Below are positions 1-6,908 of a DNA stretch of 22,199 nt, piece after piece. The stretch lies in IMG/VR virus record IMGVR_UViG_3300024264_000180, positions 1-22,199 of that record; one strand, given 5' to 3'. The notes beneath the pieces were generated by a model. That model made no database searches. It saw only the letters and a program-made list of their open reading frames with translations, and had not been told where the DNA came from. This stretch comes from a virus. Both the position numbers and the translations under genes were made by a program. Numbering within the stretch: position 1 is the first letter of the stretch; each line of letters starts with the position of its first letter.

Positions 1-601
1 CTCTTCTCCAATCGGGAAAGTATTTCTCAACAACACCAGCAACTGCTTTAGGTTGATACTGAACACCCTCTCCATCTAGAATAGTCTGAACACGCTTAAA
101 GAATTCTCCAGCGAGTTTAGGTTTCTCAGATGCTGGAATACGAAATTCAATCACTGAGCATCTAGAGTGGAGAGGGTCGATGATTCGATTTTTGAAGTTA
201 CAGGTAAGAATAAACCCACAGTTCTTATGGAACTCTTCTATAAATCCTCTCAACGCAGGCTGAGTAGATTGAGGGTTTAAGTAGTCTGCCTCATCAAGAA
301 TAACGAATTTGCGATTACCATCCATAGAGACAGTAGAAGCAAAGTTCTTAATCTTGTTTCTGAGAACATCAATACCCGATTCTTCAGAACCGTTTATCAT
401 CATATAAGTAGCGCCTAGTTCCTCAAGCATTGCTTTTGCAACCGTGGTCTTACCTACCCCAGGCCCGCCAGTAAGTAGTAGATTAGGAATATGTCCATCA
501 TCTACGAAGGCCTGGAAAGTCTTTTTCAAATCTTCAGTAAGTACACACTCACTGATTTTTTTGGGACGAAACTTCTCGACCCACAACATCACATCATTCA
601 T
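1..601 (-). CDS. 44: Sliding-clamp loader large subunit gp44, C-terminus cut off by window edge
   Basis: AAA+ ATPase that, with gp62, loads the gp45 clamp onto primer-template DNA for replication and late transcription. About 200 residues are visible, starting MNDVMLWVEKFRPKK, the typical clamp-loader N-terminus. Walker A GGPGVGKT lies at residues 45-52, Walker B ILDEAD at 101-106, and the arginine-finger motif SRC at 146-148. T4 gp44 is about 319 aa, so roughly the last third lies beyond base 1. The ATG at 601 follows an AAGGAG ribosome site (minus strand, near 611-616). It sits 22 bp downstream of the clamp gene gp45, as in other T4-like phages, and is probably co-transcribed with it. Translated by hand from the sequence; identification is firm. 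Confidence 0.95.
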   Translation of the reverse strand, partial: MNDVMLWVEKFRPKKISECVLTEDLKKTFQAFVDDGHIPNLLLTGGPGVGKTTVAKAMLEELGATYMMINGSEESGIDVLRNKIKNFASTVSMDGNRKFVILDEADYLNPQSTQPALRGFIEEFHKNCGFILTCNFKNRIIDPLHSRCSVIEFRIPASEKPKLAGEFFKRVQTILDGEGVQYQPKAVAGVVEKYFPDWRR

Positions 602-623
602 AATATAAAACTCCTTGTTGGGA

Positions 624-1283
624 TTATTTTGCTTCTAGAGCAATAAAGTATTCGATTTGTTTATTCACATGTGCGAAATGCGAAATACCTTTATCGGATA
701 CCTGTACTTTATAATCACCTCCAAGCAGTTTTAAGTTCTCAACTTTGAAAAAGTATGTGAAGTCATTCGGTGAATTATCACCAACTTTAATACTGAAGTC
801 GTTAGAAGTTTCATTCTTACGGTCAGTAACAGTCAGTTCAATATCACCACCAGCTGTACCTTTAAGTACTACATCTGGAACACCCAATACTGCACTCGCT
901 TTTTGGATTGCACTAAAGGTGTCTTGTGTAAACGTAAACTCTACGTCTACTGAAGGCATAGTGATTTCCGTTTTCGGAGTAGTCACTACGGATGGGTCAC
1001 TAAAGAAATACTTCAGTGAACTCCCACCGCCTTCTTCATTCAATCGTACCGACTGATCTCCAAAGTCCAATGTAGGACTCTTAAACAGCGACATCGCTGA
1101 GAGGAATTCATTCAAATCGTAGATTGCGAATTCATTTGAAAAGGAATCTGGAATGGTTGCCTTCGCTACAATGTTTTTCATTGCAGACATTGTGTTTATC
1201 ACATTACCAGATTTAACCAAAAGGTTTTGGTTTATTGTTGAGAAGTTCTTTAGAACGTCTTTGGTATCATTACTAAGTTGCAT
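624..1283 (-). CDS. 45: DNA polymerase sliding clamp gp45
   Basis: Trimeric ring-shaped processivity factor for gp43 polymerase; in T4-like phages it is also the mobile activator of late transcription through gp55 and gp33. The 219-aa product is close to T4 gp45 (228 aa). It opens with the helical LSNDTKDVLKNFSTINQN stretch typical of these clamps, continues with alternating beta-rich segments, and ends in EYFIALEAK. No catalytic residues are expected. An AAGGAG site precedes the ATG. It lies 2 bp downstream of the DUF3310-like gene and just upstream of gp44, the conserved clamp/clamp-loader order, which supports the call. Expression probably starts at the sigma-70-type promoter upstream of the wHTH gene and reads through. 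Confidence 0.93.
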   Translation of the reverse strand: MQLSNDTKDVLKNFSTINQNLLVKSGNVINTMSAMKNIVAKATIPDSFSNEFAIYDLNEFLSAMSLFKSPTLDFGDQSVRLNEEGGGSSLKYFFSDPSVVTTPKTEITMPSVDVEFTFTQDTFSAIQKASAVLGVPDVVLKGTAGGDIELTVTDRKNETSNDFSIKVGDNSPNDFTYFFKVENLKLLGGDYKVQVSDKGISHFAHVNKQIEYFIALEAK

Positions 1284-1285
1284 AA

Positions 1286-1576
1286 TCAGTTATCTCCTTG
1301 ATTCATATCGTGATTGTGTAAAGCCATTATACCATAATGGATTACTTTTAGCAAGTCATTTCTGTTCTTGCCGTCTTTTTTTCCGTATCGTTGTGAATAT
1401 TTCATTATATTACCGATACAAAAACCTTCGCCATGTCCAGAATCCATAATGAATTCTGTGGCTTGAAACTTGTTGTGGGAATAGTGAGCATCATAGGTTT
1501 TGTCTATGTACTCTTTGAGTTGTTTCAGAATAACATCTTCTGAATATTTGTAATCTATTGTTTTCAATCCATACAT
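1286..1576 (-). CDS. DUF3310-like small protein
   Basis: A 96-aa protein of unknown biochemical role. Its C-terminal half has the pattern of the phage DUF3310 family (sometimes loosely labelled nucleotide kinase-like): FCIGNIMKYSQRYGKK, then GKNRNDLLKVIHYGIMAL, i.e. a G-N-x-x-K-Y helix, a basic turn, and a D-L-x-K-x-x-x-Y helix. The N-terminal part (about residues 10-50) shows no motif I recognise. It ends 2 bp before gp45 and is likely in the same early transcript, so a role in DNA metabolism or takeover is plausible, but that is inference from context only. A GC-rich hairpin lies just upstream. Confidence 0.65.
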   Translation of the reverse strand: MYGLKTIDYKYSEDVILKQLKEYIDKTYDAHYSHNKFQATEFIMDSGHGEGFCIGNIMKYSQRYGKKDGKNRNDLLKVIHYGIMALHNHDMNQGDN

Positions 1577-1588
1577 CCTATAAAGTTG

Positions 1589-1611
1589 GATGGGGGGACG
1601 AACCCCCCATC
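1589..1611 (-). terminator. GC hairpin between wHTH and DUF3310-like genes
   Basis: A perfect 9-bp stem (GATGGGGGG / CCCCCCATC) closes a 5-nt loop read as TTCGT on the minus strand. It sits 10 bp after the wHTH stop codon. The stem is strong, but the following minus-strand bases (CAACTTTATAGG) hold only a short T run, so it may attenuate, or act as an RNA processing or stability element, rather than terminate fully. Full termination would isolate gp45 and gp44 from the upstream promoter, and I see no other promoter for them here. Confidence 0.5.
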
Positions 1612-1621
1612 ACAGTTTCGA

Positions 1622-1885
1622 TTAGCTAGAGTAAGAGTAATCAGAACCAGAGACTGCTTTAAGTCCAGCAGCGATAACACCTTTCGATGGTTCGCCTAGT
1701 CTATATGCAGTTGTTCCTTGGAACTTGTTTACATAAATGCAATTACCTTCACTTCTAAGCGTATCAATCATCGCTCTTGGTGATGTCAAGTCAAGTTTGT
1801 TTCTGAGTGTTGCCCATGTTACATTCTTTCCAGTTGAAAGAAGTCTCATAGTCTTTTCTCTTTTTGTTAGTGCTTTTCTGCCCAT
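1622..1885 (-). CDS. Small winged-helix-like protein
   Basis: An 87-aa basic protein. Residues about 5-65 read as a compact winged-helix DNA-binding domain: a TKREKTMRLLSTGK helix, WATLRNKLDL, then a recognition-helix-like TSPRAMIDTLRSEG, and a beta wing containing CIYVNKFQGTTAYRLG. The tail GVIAAGLKAVSGSDYSYSS is small and Ser/Tyr-rich. Similar short proteins occur in marine T4-like phages; their targets are not known to me. It has its own near-consensus sigma-70-type promoter just downstream of hsp20 and a GGAG site, so it is likely early. A regulator role is inferred from fold and position only. Confidence 0.65.
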   Translation of the reverse strand: MGRKALTKREKTMRLLSTGKNVTWATLRNKLDLTSPRAMIDTLRSEGNCIYVNKFQGTTAYRLGEPSKGVIAAGLKAVSGSDYSYSS

Positions 1886-1937
1886 ATTATCTCCATTATC
1901 TATAATTTCAAATCACCATTATTGATGATTAGATTAC

Positions 1938-1966
1938 ATCATACCCTATTTCTAAGGTAATGTCAA
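1938..1966 (-). promoter_or_regulatory. Sigma-70-type early promoter for the wHTH gene
   Basis: Minus strand: TTGACA at 1966-1961, a 17-bp spacer, and TATGAT at 1943-1938, about 50 bp ahead of the wHTH ATG at 1885. It begins 5 bp after the hsp20 stop. The block around -35 (AAGCTATTGACAT) is also found at the gp55 promoter. Confidence 0.75.
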
Positions 1967-1970
1967 TAGC

Positions 1971-2393
1971 TTATTTGATTTTAATTGTTTTAGGTTTCAT
2001 TGCCTCTGGGACAATTCTTTCTAACTCAATACTCAAAATACCATCTTTGAAGGATGCACCCTGTACAATCACATACTCAGCAAGATTGAATGCTTTCTTG
2101 AAAGAACGATTAGAAATACCTTTGTGTAGGAACTCCTTTTCATCGTCACCTTCTGGTCTTGATGTGGATTCGATTGTAAGAATATTATCCTTACTTTCAA
2201 TAACAATATCTGATTTAGAAAATCCAGCAATTGCAAGTTCAATGCAATACTTCTCCTCTGAATCCTTTACGATATTATATGGGGGATATCCAGTTGATGC
2301 TGGTGCATCAAGTAGACTGTTGAACATTCTATCGAAACCGATAGAATAAGTTTTGACCCTATCAAACGGGTCGATATATTGATTACTTACCAT
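1971..2393 (-). CDS. hsp20: Hsp20-family small heat-shock protein
   Basis: ATP-independent holdase chaperone with an alpha-crystallin domain, found in many marine T4-like phages and presumed to protect virion or host proteins during assembly. In the 140-aa sequence the domain spans about residues 35-130: PYNIVKDSEEKYCIELAIAGF opens it, DIVIESKDNILTIES forms the central strands, and the conserved RSFKKAF and DGILSIELERIVPE segments follow. The C-terminal IKI (137-139) matches the I-x-I motif used for oligomer assembly. It is monocistronic: an exact late box and a 5' stem-loop lie upstream, and a separate early promoter lies right after the stop. A strong AAGGAG precedes the ATG. Late expression suggests a role in morphogenesis. 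Confidence 0.92.
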   Translation of the reverse strand: MVSNQYIDPFDRVKTYSIGFDRMFNSLLDAPASTGYPPYNIVKDSEEKYCIELAIAGFSKSDIVIESKDNILTIESTSRPEGDDEKEFLHKGISNRSFKKAFNLAEYVIVQGASFKDGILSIELERIVPEAMKPKTIKIK

Positions 2394-2422
2394 TTTTTTC
2401 TCCTTAGTTAAGCAAGATTAAA

Positions 2423-2451
2423 TACGATACCCGACTATTCGGCATATCGTA
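2423..2451 (-). promoter_or_regulatory. Stem-loop at the predicted 5' end of hsp20 mRNA
   Basis: Minus-strand TACGATA (2451-2445) pairs with TATCGTA (2429-2423), and an inner CCGA/TCGG stem encloses an ATAG loop. The upstream late box predicts a transcript start near 2450, so the mRNA would begin with this hairpin. 5'-terminal stem-loops are known to stabilise bacterial and phage mRNAs; that role here is inference. Confidence 0.55.
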
Positions 2452-2455
2452 CTCT

Positions 2456-2463
2456 TATTTATA
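2456..2463 (-). promoter_or_regulatory. Late promoter box TATAAATA for hsp20
   Basis: Exact match to the T4 late consensus on the minus strand, 62 bp upstream of the hsp20 ATG and placed between the DUF932 terminator hairpin and the hsp20 leader. Confidence 0.8.
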
Positions 2464-2470
2464 TAGGTAT

Positions 2471-2497
2471 TAAAGAGGGGGATTTCAACCCCCCTCT
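2471..2497 (-). terminator. Terminator-like hairpin after the DUF932 gene
   Basis: An 8-bp stem (AGAGGGGG / CCCCCTCT) with an 8-nt loop begins 8 bp after the stop codon and is followed on the minus strand by TTTAAT. The stem is strong and the T run short. It separates the early DUF932 unit from the late hsp20 unit. Confidence 0.6.
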
Positions 2498-2505
2498 GAA
2501 ACTTT

Positions 2506-3465
2506 TTATGCAGCTTCGGCATACTCAAGTGCTTTGTCTAAAGCATTGAGTTTTACTTTACGGTTACGTCCGTACCATGCAGACTGCAAACGTGAATCAC
2601 CTTCACGACCTTGCAAGTGGTCTGTCATGTATGTAACAGAGTTAAATGCCTGCCACCAAGAACCTTCAGCAAAGTTTGCTCCAGGCTGAGTAGTTAGGTT
2701 CTCCATTGCAATTTTAGCATTACGAGATGTAAATGGTAGAACACCATCTTCTTTCTCTTTTGCAGGCGCACCGAATACTTCATTGAAGTACTGGATAACA
2801 TTGTCACCAGTAGCACGTTTTCCACCAAGGAATGCAGCCATTGATTTGTACTGTTCCATTTTCTCTTTCGCAATACCCATCTGCTCTTTAACCATAGCAG
2901 GGTCGAATGCCTTACGGTGGTTTACAGTAACCATCTTATCAGTATCTTGTGATAAAGACAGTGTAAGAGTGTTATTACATACAACACGAATAGGTGTCAT
3001 ACGGATATTGATAGATTTACCAAATTGGTGTGGGTTAGTAAACAGAAAGTAGTTATCTGTTTGGTCACCTTTGAACAACTCAAAAGACTCTTTTGTCTTT
3101 GCAAGTGCCCAAACCATTTGTCCATCTTTAAGAGAACCAGCAGTATGCATTTCCATATCACCTGCCATCACATAGTCATGGAAGAATTCAAATGCTTCTG
3201 AGTTCTGTACAGGATTCCAACCAGTACCAACAACATCTAGTACAGAGTTGTCTGAGGAACGGATAAGTGCCTCTTTGTTTTTAATAGGAATACCAGTTGC
3301 AGTTACAAGAGGTTGTTTTTCTACTGTCCAATCAAGTCCAGCAACCTTTTGGAATTGGTCTGGTGTTAGTTCACGGTCAACCTTAGTACCTAGTCCATGC
3401 CAAGGAACATCCCCAACATAAGCCATTTGTGCTTCACCGTTTATCATTTCAAGTTCATGTGCCAT
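2506..3465 (-). CDS. DUF932 phage/plasmid-like protein
   Basis: A 319-aa member of the DUF932 family (phage/plasmid-like TIGR03299 type), whose function is not established. Diagnostic features are the N-terminal MAHELEMINGEAQMAYVGD followed by VPWHGLGTKV (about residues 20-31), the WTVEKQPL segment, VVGTGWNPVQNSEAF near 78-92, and IRMTPIRVVCNNTL near 155-170. A C-terminal helical part (about 205-319) includes WWQAFNSVTYMTDH and the GREGDSRLQSAWYGR tract. It is a single-gene unit with its own sigma-70-type promoter, an AGGAG site, and a GC hairpin after the stop, so early expression is likely. Relatives occur in many phages and plasmids near DNA-metabolism genes, but no enzymatic role can be read from the sequence. 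Confidence 0.85.
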   Translation of the reverse strand: MAHELEMINGEAQMAYVGDVPWHGLGTKVDRELTPDQFQKVAGLDWTVEKQPLVTATGIPIKNKEALIRSSDNSVLDVVGTGWNPVQNSEAFEFFHDYVMAGDMEMHTAGSLKDGQMVWALAKTKESFELFKGDQTDNYFLFTNPHQFGKSINIRMTPIRVVCNNTLTLSLSQDTDKMVTVNHRKAFDPAMVKEQMGIAKEKMEQYKSMAAFLGGKRATGDNVIQYFNEVFGAPAKEKEDGVLPFTSRNAKIAMENLTTQPGANFAEGSWWQAFNSVTYMTDHLQGREGDSRLQSAWYGRNRKVKLNALDKALEYAEAA

Positions 3466-3504
3466 TATATATTTCTCCTAGTTATTTTCACAGTTTGTAT
3501 ATTC

Positions 3505-3533
3505 ATTATATACGTTATTAGAACAAAAGTCAA
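3505..3533 (-). promoter_or_regulatory. Sigma-70-type early promoter for DUF932 gene
   Basis: Minus strand: TTGACT at 3533-3528, a 17-bp spacer containing TTTGTTCTAATAAC, and TATAAT at 3510-3505, 40 bp upstream of the ATG. The -35 overlaps the stop codon of the 62-aa gene. It is a diverged third copy of the promoters at 3751 and 4080. Confidence 0.78.
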
Positions 3534-3718
3534 GATGTTTTTGAAACATTTTTGAATAATTCTTTAGCACTCAAAAAAGTTCCATCCTCAAGGGTTAAAG
3601 TAATATCTGGTAATGCACCGAAACCGACAGTACGGTCTACGACTTTCTTACCATTTATGACTAACTCTTGAGCCCACATATTATCCATAAATTGTTTAAA
3701 TTCTGGGGTTAATGTCAT
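3530..3718 (-). CDS. Small hypothetical protein (62 aa)
   Basis: I do not recognise this protein. The 62 residues start MTLTPEFKQFMDNMWAQELV (a likely amphipathic helix), followed by a probable beta hairpin with INGKKVVDRTVGFG and ITLTLEDGTFLSA, then ELFKNVSKTS. There is no signal peptide or membrane segment. Support for it being real: an AGGAAAG ribosome site, a dedicated near-consensus promoter 33 bp upstream of the ATG, and exact fit between flanking promoters. It is one of three consecutive one-gene early cassettes, the usual setting for small host-takeover proteins in T4-like phages; that role is inference. Confidence 0.65.
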   Translation of the reverse strand: MTLTPEFKQFMDNMWAQELVINGKKVVDRTVGFGALPDITLTLEDGTFLSAKELFKNVSKTS

Positions 3719-3750
3719 AACTTCTTTCCTTTTCTCATCATTACTAGCAT

Positions 3751-3801
3751 AGTATACATGTTATTAGAACAAATGTCAAGGCATTTATTGAAGTTTTTTA
3801 A
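3751..3801 (-). repeat. 51-bp direct repeat, copy 1, carrying an early promoter
   Basis: Identical over 51 bp to 4080-4130. It contains TTGACA (3779-3774), a 17-bp spacer and TATACT (3756-3751) on the minus strand, so it is both the promoter of the 62-aa gene and a duplicated cassette boundary. Its upstream end runs into the stop codon of the 82-aa gene. Confidence 0.85.
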
Positions 3802-4046
3802 TTTAATTCGCAAAGAAGCTTCTTAAACTGCTCAATGCGTTTTGCCATCTTTTTATAATTGAGATGGACAGCACCGCCTGTTAAACCAAAATCATACCCA
3901 ATATCATTATAAGTGCGACCACCATATTCATACTCAGCCCACATATGAAGATTACGAACTAAATTTCCATTTTTCTTCATCTGTTTATTTTTATCCCAAG
4001 CAGTAAACTTCTGAATAAAATCTTTTGCAATCAATGTATTTTCCAT
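3798..4046 (-). CDS. Small HTH protein resembling sigma-70 region 4
   Basis: An 82-aa basic protein. Residues about 43-75 (GRTYNDIGYDFGLTGGAVHL, then NYKKMAKRIEQFKKLL) have the layout of a sigma-70 region 4 or related helix-turn-helix: a helix ending in D-I-G, a turn with G-L-T, a recognition helix, then a long basic helix. The N-terminal half (IAKDFIQKFTAWDKNKQMKKNGNLVRNL) is helical and basic. A GAGGA site precedes the ATG and its own early promoter lies 34 bp upstream. It could be a DNA-binding regulator or an RNA polymerase appropriator, but this is fold-level inference. It is distinct from gp55, encoded about 3 kb away. Confidence 0.6.
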   Translation of the reverse strand: MENTLIAKDFIQKFTAWDKNKQMKKNGNLVRNLHMWAEYEYGGRTYNDIGYDFGLTGGAVHLNYKKMAKRIEQFKKLLCELN

Positions 4047-4079
4047 AAGTATTCCTCTTTCAACTCATCTTACTTATAC

Positions 4080-4130
4080 AGTATACATGTTATTAGAACA
4101 AATGTCAAGGCATTTATTGAAGTTTTTTAA
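4080..4130 (-). repeat. 51-bp direct repeat, copy 2, carrying an early promoter
   Basis: Identical over 51 bp to 3751-3801. Minus strand: TTGACA (4108-4103), a 17-bp spacer and TATACT (4085-4080), driving the 82-aa gene. It ends just before the gp46 stop at 4132, so gp46 and this promoter are adjacent. Confidence 0.85.
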
Positions 4131-4131
4131 A

Positions 4132-5844
4132 TTAATTTGTGGATATTCTACTAAAGTTCTGAACCTTTTCAAACTTAACAATACTTCTGAACTTATCAAA
4201 TAGCATATCTTGTTTGTGTGATATAACAAATACATTCTGGTCGTGGAACGTATTGAGGATTTTGAGGAAGTCATCTGTACCTGTACCATCCAAAGAGGAA
4301 TCAAAGATTTCATCTAAGATTAGTAGGTTGGTATTAGTAGAGTTCTTCATCTTTGCGATTGCTCTCCATGTGAATAGGAGTGCAAGGTCGATACGCATCT
4401 TCTCACCTTCAGAGAATGATGCATAAGAGAATTCATCACGAAAGCGTGACTTGATTGTCTCATTGAAGTTTTCGTCAATATTAAAGTTGACAAAGAAGTC
4501 CATTGAGGATAGGTATGTGTTTACCAACTTATTCATAATTGGTAGATACTGTTTAATAATCTTAGTCTTAATACCAGAGTCTTGCAAAAGGTTCTTAGCA
4601 ACATCAACATAAAACTTATCTTCAGTTAACTTAGACCTTTGTTGTTCTATAAGTTCAAGTTGTCCTTTGAGTTTTGCAAGTTTTTCTTTATCTTCATCAG
4701 ATATAGAACCACTCTCATATGTCTCAATATCTTTTGCTAACTTAGAATTGAACTTTTCCATCTCTGTAATAGTTGCACGAAGTTTTGCAATCTCTACATC
4801 ATGCTTACGAATAGATTCTAAGTTTGTTATAATAACATCTAGTTTTGACTTTTCGGTGTTTTCCAACTCTTCAAGTTGTCGGATTCCGTTTGTGATTTCT
4901 CCAACTTTTTCGGTTCTAGTTGTAATCTGCGTCTGCTTTGTTGTGTCCGTAATCGATTGCTCGCAAGTCGGGCATTCATCGTTGTCCTTGAAAAATTTGA
5001 TTTGACGGTCATGATTATCTTTCCTATTTTGAAGTGCAGCTTCTGTTTTACTTAGTTTAGTAATCTTTTCTTCTAATCTTGCTTGTTCTTGTGCATCGTA
5101 AGACAATTTAGTTTTGTCTTGTTCTAACCCAACAATATCTTCTTTTCTAGTACCAATCGTAAAGTTATTATCAGATATCTTTTGATGGTTCTCAGCAATT
5201 ATCTCTGACTTATTATTAACCACTTGGTCGATAAACTTCTCTTGTAGGTTAATCTTTTCTCGTGTCAAGTCAAAATTATATTCTACGTCACGAGTTTCTT
5301 CATTTAGTTCTTTTGTTTTATTCTTTAACAGGAAGTTCATTAATGAAAAAATCTTGATGTCTAGGATATCCTCGACAACCTCACGGCGTGCTTTAGTTGG
5401 TAATTGCATAAACGGTACGAATGTAGAAGAACCCAAAATAACAACCTGTGTGAAAGAACGATAGTTCAGTCCCATAATTTGTTGTTCTAAGTGTTTCTGA
5501 TAGTCTCGAGCATTCGCATCTTGGTTAATCATGTTACCATTAACCCATACTTCAAATATATTAGGTTTGATGCCACGAACAACTTTTACTTCTTTAGTTC
5601 CAATACTAAATTCTACTTCAACAACAGATGCACCATTGTTAACAGAATTCACTAACTGCTTCTTTGAGATATTACGGAATGGTTTATTAAACAATCCAAA
5701 ACAAAGAGCATCGAGAACAGTACTCTTACCAGCACCATTCTCTCCAATTATTAATGTGGTTGAACTTCTGTCCAACTGAATTTCAGTAAAATTATTTCCT
5801 GTCGAAAGAAAGTTCTTCCAACGTACTTTTTTAAATATTATCAT
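4132..5844 (-). CDS. 46: Recombination nuclease ATPase subunit gp46 (Rad50-like)
   Basis: SMC/Rad50-type ATPase that with gp47 resects DNA ends to feed UvsX-driven recombination-dependent replication. The 570-aa product (T4 gp46 is about 560) has Walker A GENGAGKS at 34-41, two long coiled-coil arms (about 165-285 and 310-415), the zinc-hook CPTC at 291-294, the ABC signature SFSEGEK at 477-483, and Walker B LLILDE at 507-512 followed by the D-loop SSLDG. The ATG overlaps the gp47 stop by one base (TAATG), implying translational coupling. It is the last gene of the gp55-gp47-gp46 operon. All key residues are present. Confidence 0.96.
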   Translation of the reverse strand: MIIFKKVRWKNFLSTGNNFTEIQLDRSSTTLIIGENGAGKSTVLDALCFGLFNKPFRNISKKQLVNSVNNGASVVEVEFSIGTKEVKVVRGIKPNIFEVWVNGNMINQDANARDYQKHLEQQIMGLNYRSFTQVVILGSSTFVPFMQLPTKARREVVEDILDIKIFSLMNFLLKNKTKELNEETRDVEYNFDLTREKINLQEKFIDQVVNNKSEIIAENHQKISDNNFTIGTRKEDIVGLEQDKTKLSYDAQEQARLEEKITKLSKTEAALQNRKDNHDRQIKFFKDNDECPTCEQSITDTTKQTQITTRTEKVGEITNGIRQLEELENTEKSKLDVIITNLESIRKHDVEIAKLRATITEMEKFNSKLAKDIETYESGSISDEDKEKLAKLKGQLELIEQQRSKLTEDKFYVDVAKNLLQDSGIKTKIIKQYLPIMNKLVNTYLSSMDFFVNFNIDENFNETIKSRFRDEFSYASFSEGEKMRIDLALLFTWRAIAKMKNSTNTNLLILDEIFDSSLDGTGTDDFLKILNTFHDQNVFVISHKQDMLFDKFRSIVKFEKVQNFSRISTN

Positions 5845-6908
5845 TACAGTTCTAAGTCACTCGCTTCAAGATATAAAGATTTCATCATATTAGTTAGTCG
5901 GTTCTTATCCAAGGTTACATCTAGTTCTGCAATGTAACGCTCCAATAAAGTCATAGTATCCTCTGCATTTTCGACAATAGTATCATCAACATTCTCTGCA
6001 TCCAATTCACTAAAGTCCTCAACAATCTTTACCTCGTGAGCACCAGACTCACCAAGTACTCTGTCAATAAATCTATCAAATCCGTAAAAGTCTTTTTTGT
6101 TAACTACAATAATTTTAACAAACTTATTCTTTAATTGAGATACGTCAAACTGTGTATAGTCTGTAGTAGTTTCATCATAGAATACTTTCTGAAAGATTGT
6201 GTATGGATTAATGATACGTTCAAGTTCTCTAGTTGATGTATCAAAGACATGGAAACCTTTAGGGCATCCATCATCACTCCATGTCATCTGATAAGTATTG
6301 CCTAGATAGTATACTTGTCCATCATCAGATTTCTTGTGGAAGTGACCACTGAATACTGTATCAAACTTTCTTAGAAATTGTTTATCATACCCACCTTCTG
6401 CAAAGTGTCCAGCGTGCATTTCGAAACCATTAATCTCTAAGTGTCCCATTGCAACTTGTGCCTTGGTATCCTTAATGTGTTCCATTGTGTGTCCATAGTT
6501 GTCTGGACAAATCCAAGGAATAAAACATATAGGTGTGCCATCAAACTCAACGGTTGTCGTTTCTGGGTATACAAACATCTTAGGATATCTACCCTCTACA
6601 AGTTCTGCAAGAGAGTTAACATCATTAGTATTCTTATAGAATGTATCGTGATTACCCACCATCATGTGAAGGGTAATACCTTTGTCTACAAACTTTTGAA
6701 TAAATTTTTGTCGGAAGTCTTGTGCTATCTTGTAGGATACAAACTTACGTCTATCCATAACATCACCCAAATGGATAACTGTATCAATACCATTCTCTTC
6801 AACGTAAGGAAAAAATACTTTCTCCCAGAATTCGTAAAAGTAGTCGTTAAATGATAAGTTATCGTTTCGGGCGCCGAAATGGGTATCAGTTATCAGCGCT
6901 ATTTTCAT
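5844..6908 (-). CDS. 47: Recombination endonuclease subunit gp47 (Mre11-like)
   Basis: Metallophosphoesterase nuclease, partner of gp46. The 354-aa sequence (T4 gp47 is about 339) shows the phosphoesterase motifs in order: D-T-H at residues 8-10 (ITDTHFG), GDVMDRR with Asp49, GNHD at 85-88, MGHLE in the middle, and the metal-binding SGHFHKKS. The C-terminal region (about 250-354) holds the acidic DVSQLKNKF and DFSELDAENVDDT stretches, consistent with the DNA-binding and gp46-contact part of Mre11 proteins. Its start lies 23 bp inside the end of gp55 and its stop overlaps the gp46 start, so the three genes are coupled. The start is fixed by the conserved MKIALITDTHFG. Confidence 0.96.
   Translation of the reverse strand: MKIALITDTHFGARNDNLSFNDYFYEFWEKVFFPYVEENGIDTVIHLGDVMDRRKFVSYKIAQDFRQKFIQKFVDKGITLHMMVGNHDTFYKNTNDVNSLAELVEGRYPKMFVYPETTTVEFDGTPICFIPWICPDNYGHTMEHIKDTKAQVAMGHLEINGFEMHAGHFAEGGYDKQFLRKFDTVFSGHFHKKSDDGQVYYLGNTYQMTWSDDGCPKGFHVFDTSTRELERIINPYTIFQKVFYDETTTDYTQFDVSQLKNKFVKIIVVNKKDFYGFDRFIDRVLGESGAHEVKIVEDFSELDAENVDDTIVENAEDTMTLLERYIAELDVTLDKNRLTNMMKSLYLEASDLEL

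Noticed and set aside
4074-4313. 79-aa minus-strand ORF
   Set aside because: Alternative frame of the gp46 C-terminus and the promoter repeat; no recognisable motif.
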